A stretch of DNA of 39,858 nt from Cytophagaceae bacterium (GTDB lineage Bacteria > Bacteroidota > Bacteroidia > Cytophagales > Spirosomataceae): positions 1 through 39,858 of the forward strand of contig CANFWR010000008.1 in the NCBI GenBank assembly GCA_947450865.1, written 5' to 3'. Made by a program: the position numbers and the translations under genes. Each line of letters opens with the position of its first letter. Position 1 is the stretch's first letter. The notes under the pieces were generated by a model. That model made no database searches. It was not told the origin of the DNA and saw only the letters and a program-made list of their open reading frames with translations. Shown one piece after another: positions 22,286-30,055 of the stretch.

Positions 22286-24694
22286 ATGTACACGGAGGTT
22301 CTTGAAGAGGTTATTTGTTATCATTGTGGAGATGAATGTTCAGAAACGCCCATCATTCATCAGGAAAAGACTTTTTGTTGCCATGGATGCGAACAAGTTT
22401 ATGAGTTACTGAATGATAATCAGCTAGAAGAATATTATAACTGTGATCTTAATCCGGGCATTTCTCCTACAGACAAGAATTTTGATTTTCTAAACAACAA
22501 AGCATTCAGGGATCGCTTAATCACCTTTTCGAACGCAGAGTTTTCCAAAGTCAGCTTCCATCTTCCAGCGATTCACTGCCGCTCTTGTCTGTATCTACTG
22601 GAGAATCTGCAAAAGTTGAATCCAGAGATTATTAAGACCAGTTTGAATTTTGGGAAGAAGGACCTAACGGTTTGGTTTAAAGAAGATCAACTTAGTTTAG
22701 GCGCACTTGCTACTTTGATAGCTAGCTTAGGTTATGAACCGCATATTTCGAATGCGGCCGAAATACCCCAAAATAATGATCAAAAAAAGCTATTTCTTAA
22801 GCTCGGAATCGCCGGTTTTTGCGCCGGTAATGCCATGCTTTTCAGCTTTCCGGAGTATTTAGGTATTGAAGATGGATCCTTACAGCAGTTGTTTAGCTAT
22901 TTGAATCTTGCTTTAGGAACTGTAGCAGTATTCTATTCCGGTTCAGACTATTTCAGCAATGTCTACGCGCACCTCAAATTGCGCAAAATGACCATCGAAT
23001 TACCCATTTTATTGGGCATTTTGGTAGGATATGGTCGTAGTGTATTTGAAATTTTATCACATACGGGGGCGGGCTACATCGATTCAGTTTCAGGCCTCAT
23101 ATTCTTCTTATTAATAGGGAAGTGGTTCCAGCAGAAATCCTTTGATTTCCTCTCATTTGAACGCAATTACAAGGCCTATTTCCCTTTAGTGGTCACAAAA
23201 ATCGCCAATGGCCAAGAAGAAACCGCTCCCTTAGAGGATATTCAAGTGGGGGATCGCTTATTGATTCGAAACCAGGAAATCATTCCAGCCGATGCCTATT
23301 TATTAAAGGGCCAAAGTCAAATGGATTACAGCTTTGTCACCGGCGAGAGTGAATTAATTCCTATTCAGGCGGGTCAATCCATTTATGCAGGAGGAAAACA
23401 CCTAGGGGAAGCCATCGAAATTCAAATCAGCAAAGAGCTAAATCAAAGTCATTTAACTCAACTTTGGGAACAACAAGCCTTTAAAGATCCGAATCGCAAA
23501 ACGGAAAACTGGGAAAATTTTGCGAATAAAGTGGGCATGTATTTCACGGTGGTGCTTCTAAGCCTAGCAACGATGGCGGGTATCTATTGGTACAATGTAG
23601 ATCAAAGCCGTTGGTCTAATGCAGTAGTCAGTATTCTGGTGATTGCCTGTCCTTGTGCCTTGGCCGTTTCATATCCTTTTGCCTTAGGCCACGGAATCAG
23701 GTGGCTCGCCAAGTTTAACTTTTTTATCAAAGACATTCAGACATTCGAGCGAATGGCACAGGTCGACACCTTGGTTTTTGATAAAACAGGAACGCTAACA
23801 TTACAAAGTCAACAAGAACCTAGCGTTCATTTCAACCGTGATTTGAACGATACAGAATGGAATGCCATTTACTCTTTGGTATTTCAATCAACCCATCCAC
23901 TTTCGAAGCAGGTAAAAAAATTCCTACAACATCGTAGTATTTTACCCTTAACCGAATTTAAAGAACTCAGTGGAAAAGGGCTTCAAGCGACATTTGATGA
24001 CTTATTTGTCCATATTGGAAGCGCTAAATACACATTGAATAAACTCAATTCACCGGAAGGATTTATAAGCTCGGAAACACGCTTATTCGTTTCAATCAAC
24101 CAAGAGCCCATCGGATTCATCGAATTTCCGTGGGAAAACAGACCAGGCGTAGAAGGGATGTTGCATAGCTTAAGACATCAATATGAAGTCCATTTGATTT
24201 CAGGTGATAAAAAAGAACACGCGGCACACGTATTGGATTGGTTTGAAAATCAAGATCATGTAAAATTCGAATGTAGTCCTTTGGAGAAGATGGAATATAT
24301 CCAAGCACTTCAAAAACAAGGCAAAATCGTAGCGATGATAGGGGATGGATTGAACGATGCGGGAGCCTTAAAACAGGCAGCAGTAGGTATCGCCGTTTCA
24401 GACGATCATCTGCATTTTACTCCCTCATCTGATGCCATTTTAAAGGGATCCGAATTGCCTCGATTAGGGGAGTATTTTCGCTACTCTAAATTTGGCCTAC
24501 AACTCATCAAAGCTAGCTTTTTACTCTCCTTAGTCTATAATGGTTTTGGGTTAAGTTATGCGATCCAAGGCAACTTATACCCCTTGGTAGCAGCCATTTT
24601 AATGCCGATCAATTCCATTAGTATGTTAGTGATTGCGACCTGGGGGATGAATTGGAAAGGACGGCAATTATACCGTTCTAAAATCAGATTTTAA
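22286..24694 (+). CDS. ccoI: Copper-transporting P-type ATPase for cbb3 oxidase assembly (CcoI/FixI)
   Basis: 802 aa. Delivers copper across the inner membrane for the CuB centre of cbb3 oxidase. The N-terminus carries a cysteine-rich zinc-binding-type domain (CYHCGDECSE, CCHGCEQVYELL), then an HMA domain with HCRSCLYLLENL. Eight transmembrane helices include the ion-binding CPC in IACPCALAVS. Phosphorylation motif DKTGTLT, TGES loop (VTGESELIP), the SThPLS motif and the hinge GDGLNDAGAL are all present. First gene of the cbb3 locus; its context with ccoS and ccoNO identifies it as CcoI rather than a general CopA. An FNR-like palindrome lies about 70 bases upstream of its start. Confidence 0.93.
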   Translation: MYTEVLEEVICYHCGDECSETPIIHQEKTFCCHGCEQVYELLNDNQLEEYYNCDLNPGISPTDKNFDFLNNKAFRDRLITFSNAEFSKVSFHLPAIHCRSCLYLLENLQKLNPEIIKTSLNFGKKDLTVWFKEDQLSLGALATLIASLGYEPHISNAAEIPQNNDQKKLFLKLGIAGFCAGNAMLFSFPEYLGIEDGSLQQLFSYLNLALGTVAVFYSGSDYFSNVYAHLKLRKMTIELPILLGILVGYGRSVFEILSHTGAGYIDSVSGLIFFLLIGKWFQQKSFDFLSFERNYKAYFPLVVTKIANGQEETAPLEDIQVGDRLLIRNQEIIPADAYLLKGQSQMDYSFVTGESELIPIQAGQSIYAGGKHLGEAIEIQISKELNQSHLTQLWEQQAFKDPNRKTENWENFANKVGMYFTVVLLSLATMAGIYWYNVDQSRWSNAVVSILVIACPCALAVSYPFALGHGIRWLAKFNFFIKDIQTFERMAQVDTLVFDKTGTLTLQSQQEPSVHFNRDLNDTEWNAIYSLVFQSTHPLSKQVKKFLQHRSILPLTEFKELSGKGLQATFDDLFVHIGSAKYTLNKLNSPEGFISSETRLFVSINQEPIGFIEFPWENRPGVEGMLHSLRHQYEVHLISGDKKEHAAHVLDWFENQDHVKFECSPLEKMEYIQALQKQGKIVAMIGDGLNDAGALKQAAVGIAVSDDHLHFTPSSDAILKGSELPRLGEYFRYSKFGLQLIKASFLLSLVYNGFGLSYAIQGNLYPLVAAILMPINSISMLVIATWGMNWKGRQLYRSKIRF

Positions 24695-24695
24695 T

Positions 24696-24709
24696 CTGAT
24701 TAAAGTCAG
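24696..24709. promoter_or_regulatory. FNR/FixK-like palindrome upstream of ccoS-ccoNO
   Basis: CTGA-TTAAAG-TCAG, the same format as the site before ccoI, starting two bases after the ccoI stop and 51 bases before the ccoS ATG. It implies a second, regulated promoter for the structural genes of the oxidase. Confidence 0.55.
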
Positions 24710-24760
24710 GTTTTGCGAGGGGCTTTGTCCCGAAATTGCAACAAATAAAATGCGAAGACA

Positions 24761-24916
24761 ATGGAAATAATGTACCTAATGATCGGATTAAGCCTCTTTA
24801 TGGCGATCGGATTTGTTATTGCCTTTGTTTGGTCCATTAAAACGGGACAACAAGAGGATTTAATCACTCCGGCGATGCGCATTTTACAAGATGACCAAAA
24901 AACAAACAAGCTATGA
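24761..24916 (+). CDS. ccoS: cbb3 oxidase assembly protein CcoS
   Basis: 51 aa, too short for the ORF track, which shows only an antisense shadow here. The sequence MEIMYLMIGLSLFMAIGFVI begins a single transmembrane helix ending in AFVWSIKTGQQEDL, followed by a short polar tail containing TPAMRIL. This is the usual CcoS layout: one helix, then a motif with GQ(Y/F/Q)-D-(D/L). CcoS is required for insertion of haem or copper in cbb3 oxidase. The gene sits exactly between ccoI and ccoNO, and its TGA overlaps the ccoNO ATG (ATGA), a translational-coupling arrangement. Confidence 0.9.
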   Translation: MEIMYLMIGLSLFMAIGFVIAFVWSIKTGQQEDLITPAMRILQDDQKTNKL

Positions 24917-27039
24917 GTACAAAAACTACCTCATTTGAGCAATTTTATTACGACAATAAAATCGTTCGAAATTTCTCCATTGCCACGATTATTTGGGGTA
25001 TTGTGGGGATGCTAGTAGGTGTGATAATCGCCACGCAACTTTTCGCGCCTTCTTTGAACATTACCCAATACGGAACTTTTGGCCGTATCAGACCACTACA
25101 TACTAATGCAGTGATTTTTGCCTTTGTGGGTAACGCCATTTTTGCGGGGGTATACTACTCATTGCAACGCCTTTTGAAAGCGCGTATGTTCAGTGATTTC
25201 TTATCTAATTTCCATTTCTGGGGTTGGCAATTAATCATTGTAGCGGCAGCGATCACCTTACCCTTAGGGATCACAACTTCTCATGAATATGCAGAATTAG
25301 AGTGGCCTATCGATATTGCGATAACCTTAGTTTGGGTGGCATTTGGCATTAATATGTTTGGTACCATCTTTAAAAGAAGAGAGCGTCACTTGTATGTGGC
25401 GATTTGGTTCTACATCGCGACGTTTATTACGGTGGCTGTATTGCACTTGACGAACTCAATGCAATTACCTATTTCGATATTTAAATCCTATTATGTGTAT
25501 GCAGGCGTCCAAGATGCACTTATACAATGGTGGTATGGCCATAATGCGGTGGCGTTTTTCTTAACGACTCCTTTCTTAGGGTTGATGTATTATTTCTTGC
25601 CAAAAATGGCGAATCGTCCGGTCTACTCATACCGTCTTTCGATACTGCACTTTTGGGCCTTGATCTTTATTTACATCTGGGCTGGACCTCACCACTTGTT
25701 GTATTCGTCATTACCTGATTGGGCTCAGTCTTTAGGGGTTGTTTTCTCGATTATGTTAATTGCTCCGTCTTGGGGTGGTATGATCAATGGTCTTTTAACC
25801 TTACGCGGTGCTTGGGATCAAGTTAGAGAGAATACCATTTTGAAATTTATGGTAGTGGGGATTACCTGCTACGGTATGGCCACTTTTGAAGGCCCCATGT
25901 TATCGTTGAAGAATATTAATGCGATTGCCCACTTTACAGACTGGATCGTAGCACACGTACACGTAGGAGCTTTAGGCTGGAATGGTTTCTTGACTTTCGC
26001 GATGTTGTATTGGTTAGTTCCACGCATCTTCCAAACAAATCTTTATTCTGAGAAATTAGTTAAAACCCACTTCTGGATTGGAACAATTGGAATCGCTTTC
26101 TACGCCATCCCCATGTACATCTCTGGTTTCACCCAAGGGATGATGTGGAAACAATTCACGGCAGAAGGCACTTTGCAATATGGCAACTTCCTAGATACAA
26201 CTTTGCAATTATTGCCGATGCACATGATGCGCGCATTAGGCGGAACCTTGTACTTAACAGGGGCAATTTTAATGGCCTTTAACTTGTTCAAAACCATGGC
26301 TCAAGGTACTTTGTTAGCGAATGAGAAAGCGGAAGCAGCCCCATTAGCCATCATCGAGGAGCAACACGAAAGTGATGGACACTGGCACCGTTGGATTGAA
26401 AAACGCCCTATCCAGTTATTAGTGGCTTCTTTAGTGATGATTTTAGTGGGTTCTTTGGTGGAATTAGTTCCTACGTTTATGGTCAAATCAAACGTTCCTA
26501 CGATTGAATCCGTAAAACCATATAGCTCTTTAGAATTAGAAGGACGTGATATTTATATCCGCGAAGGTTGTGTGAGTTGTCACTCGCAATTAGTTCGTCC
26601 TTTTAGAAGTGAGACAGAACGCTATGGAGAATTCTCTAAATCAGGAGAGTTCGTTTACGATCATCCATTCCTATGGGGATCCAAACGTACAGGACCCGAT
26701 TTGCATAGAGAAGGAGGGAAATACCCTGATTCTTGGCACTATCACCACATGAGAGAACCAAGTAGCATGTCACCTGGTTCGATTATGCCAAATTATGCGT
26801 GGCTTTTAGAGCAAACGTTGAACACATCTCAAACGCAGGATAAGTTAGCCGCGATGAAAAAATTAGGTGTGCCTTATTCTACAGATGAGATTGCTAATGC
26901 GGTGAAAGACTTACATACACAGGCCAAAGTGATCCAAGCTAATTTAGCTGCAGAGAAAATTAAGGTAAGCCAAGACAAAGAAATTATTGCTTTGATTGCC
27001 TACTTACAACGTTTAGGTACGGACATTTCTAAAAAATAA
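24913..27039 (+). CDS. ccoNO: cbb3 cytochrome c oxidase, fused subunits I and II (CcoN-CcoO)
   Basis: 708 aa. The N-terminal part (to about residue 480) is CcoN with 12 or more helices. Haem and CuB ligands are seen in LHTNAVIF, QWWYGHNAV, AGPHHLLYSSLPDW and DWIVAHVHVGALGW. After one further helix (about 490-510) comes a CcoO-type cytochrome c domain with EGCVSCHSQLVRPF and the axial Met in GSIMPNYAWL. In Proteobacteria these are two proteins; the fusion is known in Bacteroidota. It is the catalytic core of a high-affinity terminal oxidase in the inner membrane. Start overlaps the end of ccoS by four bases. Confidence 0.96.
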   Translation: MSTKTTSFEQFYYDNKIVRNFSIATIIWGIVGMLVGVIIATQLFAPSLNITQYGTFGRIRPLHTNAVIFAFVGNAIFAGVYYSLQRLLKARMFSDFLSNFHFWGWQLIIVAAAITLPLGITTSHEYAELEWPIDIAITLVWVAFGINMFGTIFKRRERHLYVAIWFYIATFITVAVLHLTNSMQLPISIFKSYYVYAGVQDALIQWWYGHNAVAFFLTTPFLGLMYYFLPKMANRPVYSYRLSILHFWALIFIYIWAGPHHLLYSSLPDWAQSLGVVFSIMLIAPSWGGMINGLLTLRGAWDQVRENTILKFMVVGITCYGMATFEGPMLSLKNINAIAHFTDWIVAHVHVGALGWNGFLTFAMLYWLVPRIFQTNLYSEKLVKTHFWIGTIGIAFYAIPMYISGFTQGMMWKQFTAEGTLQYGNFLDTTLQLLPMHMMRALGGTLYLTGAILMAFNLFKTMAQGTLLANEKAEAAPLAIIEEQHESDGHWHRWIEKRPIQLLVASLVMILVGSLVELVPTFMVKSNVPTIESVKPYSSLELEGRDIYIREGCVSCHSQLVRPFRSETERYGEFSKSGEFVYDHPFLWGSKRTGPDLHREGGKYPDSWHYHHMREPSSMSPGSIMPNYAWLLEQTLNTSQTQDKLAAMKKLGVPYSTDEIANAVKDLHTQAKVIQANLAAEKIKVSQDKEIIALIAYLQRLGTDISKK

Positions 27040-27043
27040 GCGC

Positions 27044-27232
27044 ATGTTTAAGCAATTTATATCGAACATTCCAGGAGCAGATAATTATCTGATTTTCTCG
27101 CTGCTAACCTTTTTGACATTCTTCGTTCTAGTAGGCGTCTACTTGATTTGGATGGACAAAAAGCACCTCGTTGAAATGGAGCAAATGCCCTTCAATGAGG
27201 GAAATAACCTAAATGAGAACTCAAAACCTTAA
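27044..27232 (+). CDS. ccoQ: cbb3 oxidase small subunit CcoQ
   Basis: 62 aa with one transmembrane helix (IFSLLTFLTFFVLVGVYLIWM) and a charged C-terminal tail. Position between ccoNO (four bases upstream) and ccoP (four bases downstream), length and topology fit CcoQ/FixQ, which stabilises the oxidase. Sequence conservation in this family is weak, so the call rests mostly on context. Confidence 0.8.
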   Translation: MFKQFISNIPGADNYLIFSLLTFLTFFVLVGVYLIWMDKKHLVEMEQMPFNEGNNLNENSKP

Positions 27233-27236
27233 TATT

Positions 27237-27980
27237 ATGTCAGTTAACGTTGTTGAAATTTGGTTAGTAAGTATGATCCTAATGACTGGGATTGTCATTT
27301 TAGTCGTAACGCTCCAATTGCATGTAGCCTTGAAAAAACTGGCCGAAAAAGCTGCCCCGGAAACGGCTGAAAAGCAATCCTGGTGGGATGGATTCACAGG
27401 CTTAAAACCTTTGGAAAAAGAAAAAGATCTCTTAATGGATCACAAATACGATGATATTGCGGAATTAGATAATCCTACACCGCCCTGGTTCATGTATTTA
27501 TTTTATTTAACAATTCTTTTCGCTGTCGTTTATGGCCTGTATTACCACGTTTACCAAGATGGGAATATTCAAGAGACGGAATATAAAACCGAGGTGTCGA
27601 TTGCCGAAAAAGCGAGAGTAGAATACATGAAGAAGTTTGCAAATTCGGTAAACGAAGACAATGTGACCGTGGTAAAAGAAGCTAAAGATTTAACAGAAGG
27701 GTCACAAATTTATTCGACAAATTGCGTAGCTTGTCATGGTGATAAGGGGCAAGGAGGCGTAGGACCTAACTTAACGGATAAGTTTTGGTTACATGGTGGA
27801 GACATAAAATCCATCTTCAAGACCCTAACGCATGGCGTTCCCGAAAAGGGGATGATTGCCTGGAATAAAACCTTAAACCCATTACAAATTCAAAAAGTAG
27901 CCTCTTTCATCTTATCACTGCAAGGATCTAATCCTCCAGGTGCGAAGGAGCCACAAGGAACAGAAACTAAAACACCCTGA
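27237..27980 (+). CDS. ccoP: cbb3 oxidase subunit III (CcoP), single haem
   Basis: 247 aa from the ATG at 27237. An N-terminal helix (VVEIWLVSMILMTGIVILVV), a linker, the CcoP N-terminal signature YDDIAELDNPTPPWFMYLF with a second helix, and one cytochrome c domain: CVACHGDKGQGGVGPNLTDKFW with the axial Met probably in GMIAWNKTL. Proteobacterial CcoP has two CxxCH haem sites; only one is present, so electron entry is simplified. The ORF-track start (27213) would overlap ccoQ; the ATG four bases after the ccoQ stop gives the expected N-terminus. It hands electrons to the CcoO domain. Confidence 0.93.
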   Translation: MSVNVVEIWLVSMILMTGIVILVVTLQLHVALKKLAEKAAPETAEKQSWWDGFTGLKPLEKEKDLLMDHKYDDIAELDNPTPPWFMYLFYLTILFAVVYGLYYHVYQDGNIQETEYKTEVSIAEKARVEYMKKFANSVNEDNVTVVKEAKDLTEGSQIYSTNCVACHGDKGQGGVGPNLTDKFWLHGGDIKSIFKTLTHGVPEKGMIAWNKTLNPLQIQKVASFILSLQGSNPPGAKEPQGTETKTP

Positions 27981-27982
27981 TT

Positions 27983-28195
27983 ATGAAACTGAACGTTGGT
28001 AAAATGGATCGTCTCTTTCGATTAGCGATCGCTGTCAGTTTAGCCATTTTAGCTTATGCAAAAATCATTCCAGCAAATCTAACCTTAACGGTCTACATTG
28101 TGGCCGTTGTGATCGCTCTTACTGGAATATTTCGATTTTGCTTACTCTACAAACCTTTTGGGTTGAGTACCTGCCGAGAAAAGTCTCCATTTTAA
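27983..28195 (+). CDS. DUF2892 small membrane protein
   Basis: 70 aa. Starts VGKMDRLFRLAIAV and ends CLLYKPFGLSTC, the conserved ends of DUF2892 (YgaP-like membrane domain), with two transmembrane helices between. It begins two bases after ccoP. DUF2892 domains often accompany rhodanese or redox proteins; the cysteine pair near the C-terminus (C-x10-C) could be redox active or bind copper. A role in oxidase assembly is suggested only by position. Confidence 0.8.
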   Translation: MKLNVGKMDRLFRLAIAVSLAILAYAKIIPANLTLTVYIVAVVIALTGIFRFCLLYKPFGLSTCREKSPF

Positions 28196-28197
28196 TG

Positions 28198-28229
28198 TAA
28201 AAGGGGTCCGGCAACGGACCCTCTTTTTT
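28198..28229 (+). terminator. Intrinsic terminator or attenuator directly before ccoG
   Basis: GGGTCCG-GCAA-CGGACCC, a GC-rich stem with a GCAA loop, followed by TCTTTTTTTA and immediately the ccoG ATG at 28231. It ends the ccoNOQP-DUF2892 unit. Because no space remains for a promoter between the T tract and the start codon, ccoG expression must depend on read-through or on RNA initiated before or in the hairpin. Confidence 0.8.
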
Positions 28230-28230
28230 T

Positions 28231-29616
28231 ATGTCAGAATTCAATATAGATAATGATGATTACCGGAACCATCTGTACAACCAGACGAAGGATGGAAAAC
28301 GACTTTGGATCTACCCAGGTCGCATTATCGGTCAGTTTTATCGCCTAAGAACGTATTTCTCCTACCTGTTATTAACGCTATTATTTGGATTACCTTGGTT
28401 AGAATATAAAGGAAATCCAATATTTCTGTTCAATGTATTGGAGCGAAAATTCATCTTTTGGGGTGTGCCATTTTTTCCTCAGGACTTTCATTTAGTGGCC
28501 TTAGGACTCGTAGCATTCCTCTTGTTTGTCAGTTTGTTTACCGTATTATTCGGTCGCATTTGGTGTGGCTGGGCTTGCCCGCAAACCATCTTCATGGAGA
28601 TGTTATTTCGGAAGATTGAATATTGGATAGAGGGGGATGATAAAGCGCAAAGAAAACTGGCTGAATCCCCTTGGAATACCGAGAAGATTTTGAAAAGGGG
28701 AACAAAGCATATCTTGTTCATTCTCTTGTCATTTGCCATAGCGAATACCTTTTTGATGTATATCATTAGCAAAAAGGAATGGTTAAAATTAGTGACCGAG
28801 TCTCCACTAGACCATGTAGTAGGATTAGTCGCCATTCTTATTTTTACCGCCGTCTTTTACTTTGTATTTGCCCGATTTAGAGAGATGGTTTGTATGGTTA
28901 TTTGCCCCTATGGTCGTTTGCAAGGGGTTTTATTAGATAACAATTCGATTCTAGTTCAATATGATCATAAGAGAGGAGAACCGCGCGGAAAAGGAGACGA
29001 TAAAGGCGCCTGCATCGATTGCCATTGGTGTGTACGCGTTTGTCCTACGGGAATTGATATCCGAAATGGTAGTAATCAATTAGAATGCATTGGATGCACG
29101 GCGTGTATTGATGCATGTGATATGGTGATGGAAAAGACCCACCAGCCTACCGGTTTAATTCGCTATGATTCATTGAATGGAGTTAATGCAGGCCAAAAAC
29201 TTAAATTCACCTTACGGATTGGAGCTTATAGCACCGTTTTGGCCTTAATCATCGCGGGATTAGCCTATATGCTCCTGACTCGGACAAATTTTGAAACCAC
29301 ACTGCTGCGTACGCCAGGAATGATTTTCCAGCTGGATGAAAAGACCCATGAGGTAAGTAATTTGTACCAAATGGAGGTTTTGAATAAGTCGATGGAAAAG
29401 CAAAGCTTTAGGATTGAAGCGCCTGAGCCATTCAAGATTGTTTGGGTAGGGAAACCTCTGAATTTAGTGGGCCCAGGAAAAATGGCAAAAGGGGAGTTTT
29501 TCCTCCGAATCAAACCAGGCAAATGGAAGAATGGAGAGAAGGTTCCGGTACAAATAACCGAAACAAGTGGAAAAGAAGAGATTATCAAAACTAGTTTTAT
29601 ACAACCAGATGAATAA
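28231..29616 (+). CDS. ccoG: cbb3 oxidase accessory protein CcoG (FixG/RdxA)
   Basis: 461 aa. Membrane-bound iron-sulfur protein that reduces Cu(II) to Cu(I) during oxidase assembly. Five or so helices; the NapH-like signature FGRIWCGWACPQTIFMEMLF and MVCMVICPYGRLQGVL; two 4Fe-4S clusters in CIDCHWCVRVCPTG and CIGCTACIDACD; and a C-terminal periplasmic immunoglobulin-like domain after the last helix (about residues 330-350). The start follows a terminator T tract by one base. The downstream fixH ATG overlaps its end by eight bases. Confidence 0.95.
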   Translation: MSEFNIDNDDYRNHLYNQTKDGKRLWIYPGRIIGQFYRLRTYFSYLLLTLLFGLPWLEYKGNPIFLFNVLERKFIFWGVPFFPQDFHLVALGLVAFLLFVSLFTVLFGRIWCGWACPQTIFMEMLFRKIEYWIEGDDKAQRKLAESPWNTEKILKRGTKHILFILLSFAIANTFLMYIISKKEWLKLVTESPLDHVVGLVAILIFTAVFYFVFARFREMVCMVICPYGRLQGVLLDNNSILVQYDHKRGEPRGKGDDKGACIDCHWCVRVCPTGIDIRNGSNQLECIGCTACIDACDMVMEKTHQPTGLIRYDSLNGVNAGQKLKFTLRIGAYSTVLALIIAGLAYMLLTRTNFETTLLRTPGMIFQLDEKTHEVSNLYQMEVLNKSMEKQSFRIEAPEPFKIVWVGKPLNLVGPGKMAKGEFFLRIKPGKWKNGEKVPVQITETSGKEEIIKTSFIQPDE

Positions 29617-30055
29617 ATTTAGCTTTAATTGGGGGCATGGGATTATTGTCACCTTTGTGCTTTTTGGGGCATTTATGGCGTATTTTTATGTCAATATGTC
29701 CAAAGAATCCATCGAATTAGTGGGCAAAAACTACAATGCGGATGGTCAGGCATTTCAGAAAAAAATCAATGAGCGGAAACAAACGGAAGCCTTAACTTCA
29801 AAGGCTAGTTTAGCGTTTTCGGCCGATTTTCAGCAAGCCAAAATTCAGTTCCCGGCTTCCATTTCAAAAGGGAGTTTAGTTTTTTACCGTCCATCCAATG
29901 CCAATTTAGATAAAACACTTGGCGTTTCTGCGGATTCGGCTGGTCTTGCACTAATCAATACGCCCTTTTTAGTCAAAGGTCCTTGGAACGTGAGTTTAAG
30001 CTGGGAGAAAGACGGCAAAAGCTACATCGAAGAACAACGAATACTCATTCCTTAA
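29609..30055 (+). CDS. ccoH: FixH/CcoH family protein
   Basis: 148 aa from the ATG at 29609. One N-terminal transmembrane helix (WGHGIIVTFVLFGAFMAYFYVNM) followed by a periplasmic beta-rich domain with GPWNVSLSWEKDGKSYIEEQ near the end, as in FixH/CcoH, which helps assemble cbb3 oxidase. The ORF-track start (29567) lies inside ccoG and adds an unrelated tail; the ATG at 29609 overlaps the ccoG stop by eight bases, a common coupling. Its TAA overlaps the next ATG (TAATG). Confidence 0.87.
   Translation: MNKFSFNWGHGIIVTFVLFGAFMAYFYVNMSKESIELVGKNYNADGQAFQKKINERKQTEALTSKASLAFSADFQQAKIQFPASISKGSLVFYRPSNANLDKTLGVSADSAGLALINTPFLVKGPWNVSLSWEKDGKSYIEEQRILIP

Noticed and set aside
24706-24909. 67-aa minus-strand ORF between ccoI and ccoNO
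   Set aside because: It is the antisense shadow of ccoS, whose sense frame fits the family, the spacing and the ATGA overlap.
28488-28835. 115-aa minus-strand ORF inside ccoG
   Set aside because: Antisense to a clearly identified membrane protein; hydrophobic stretches mirror the sense-strand helices.
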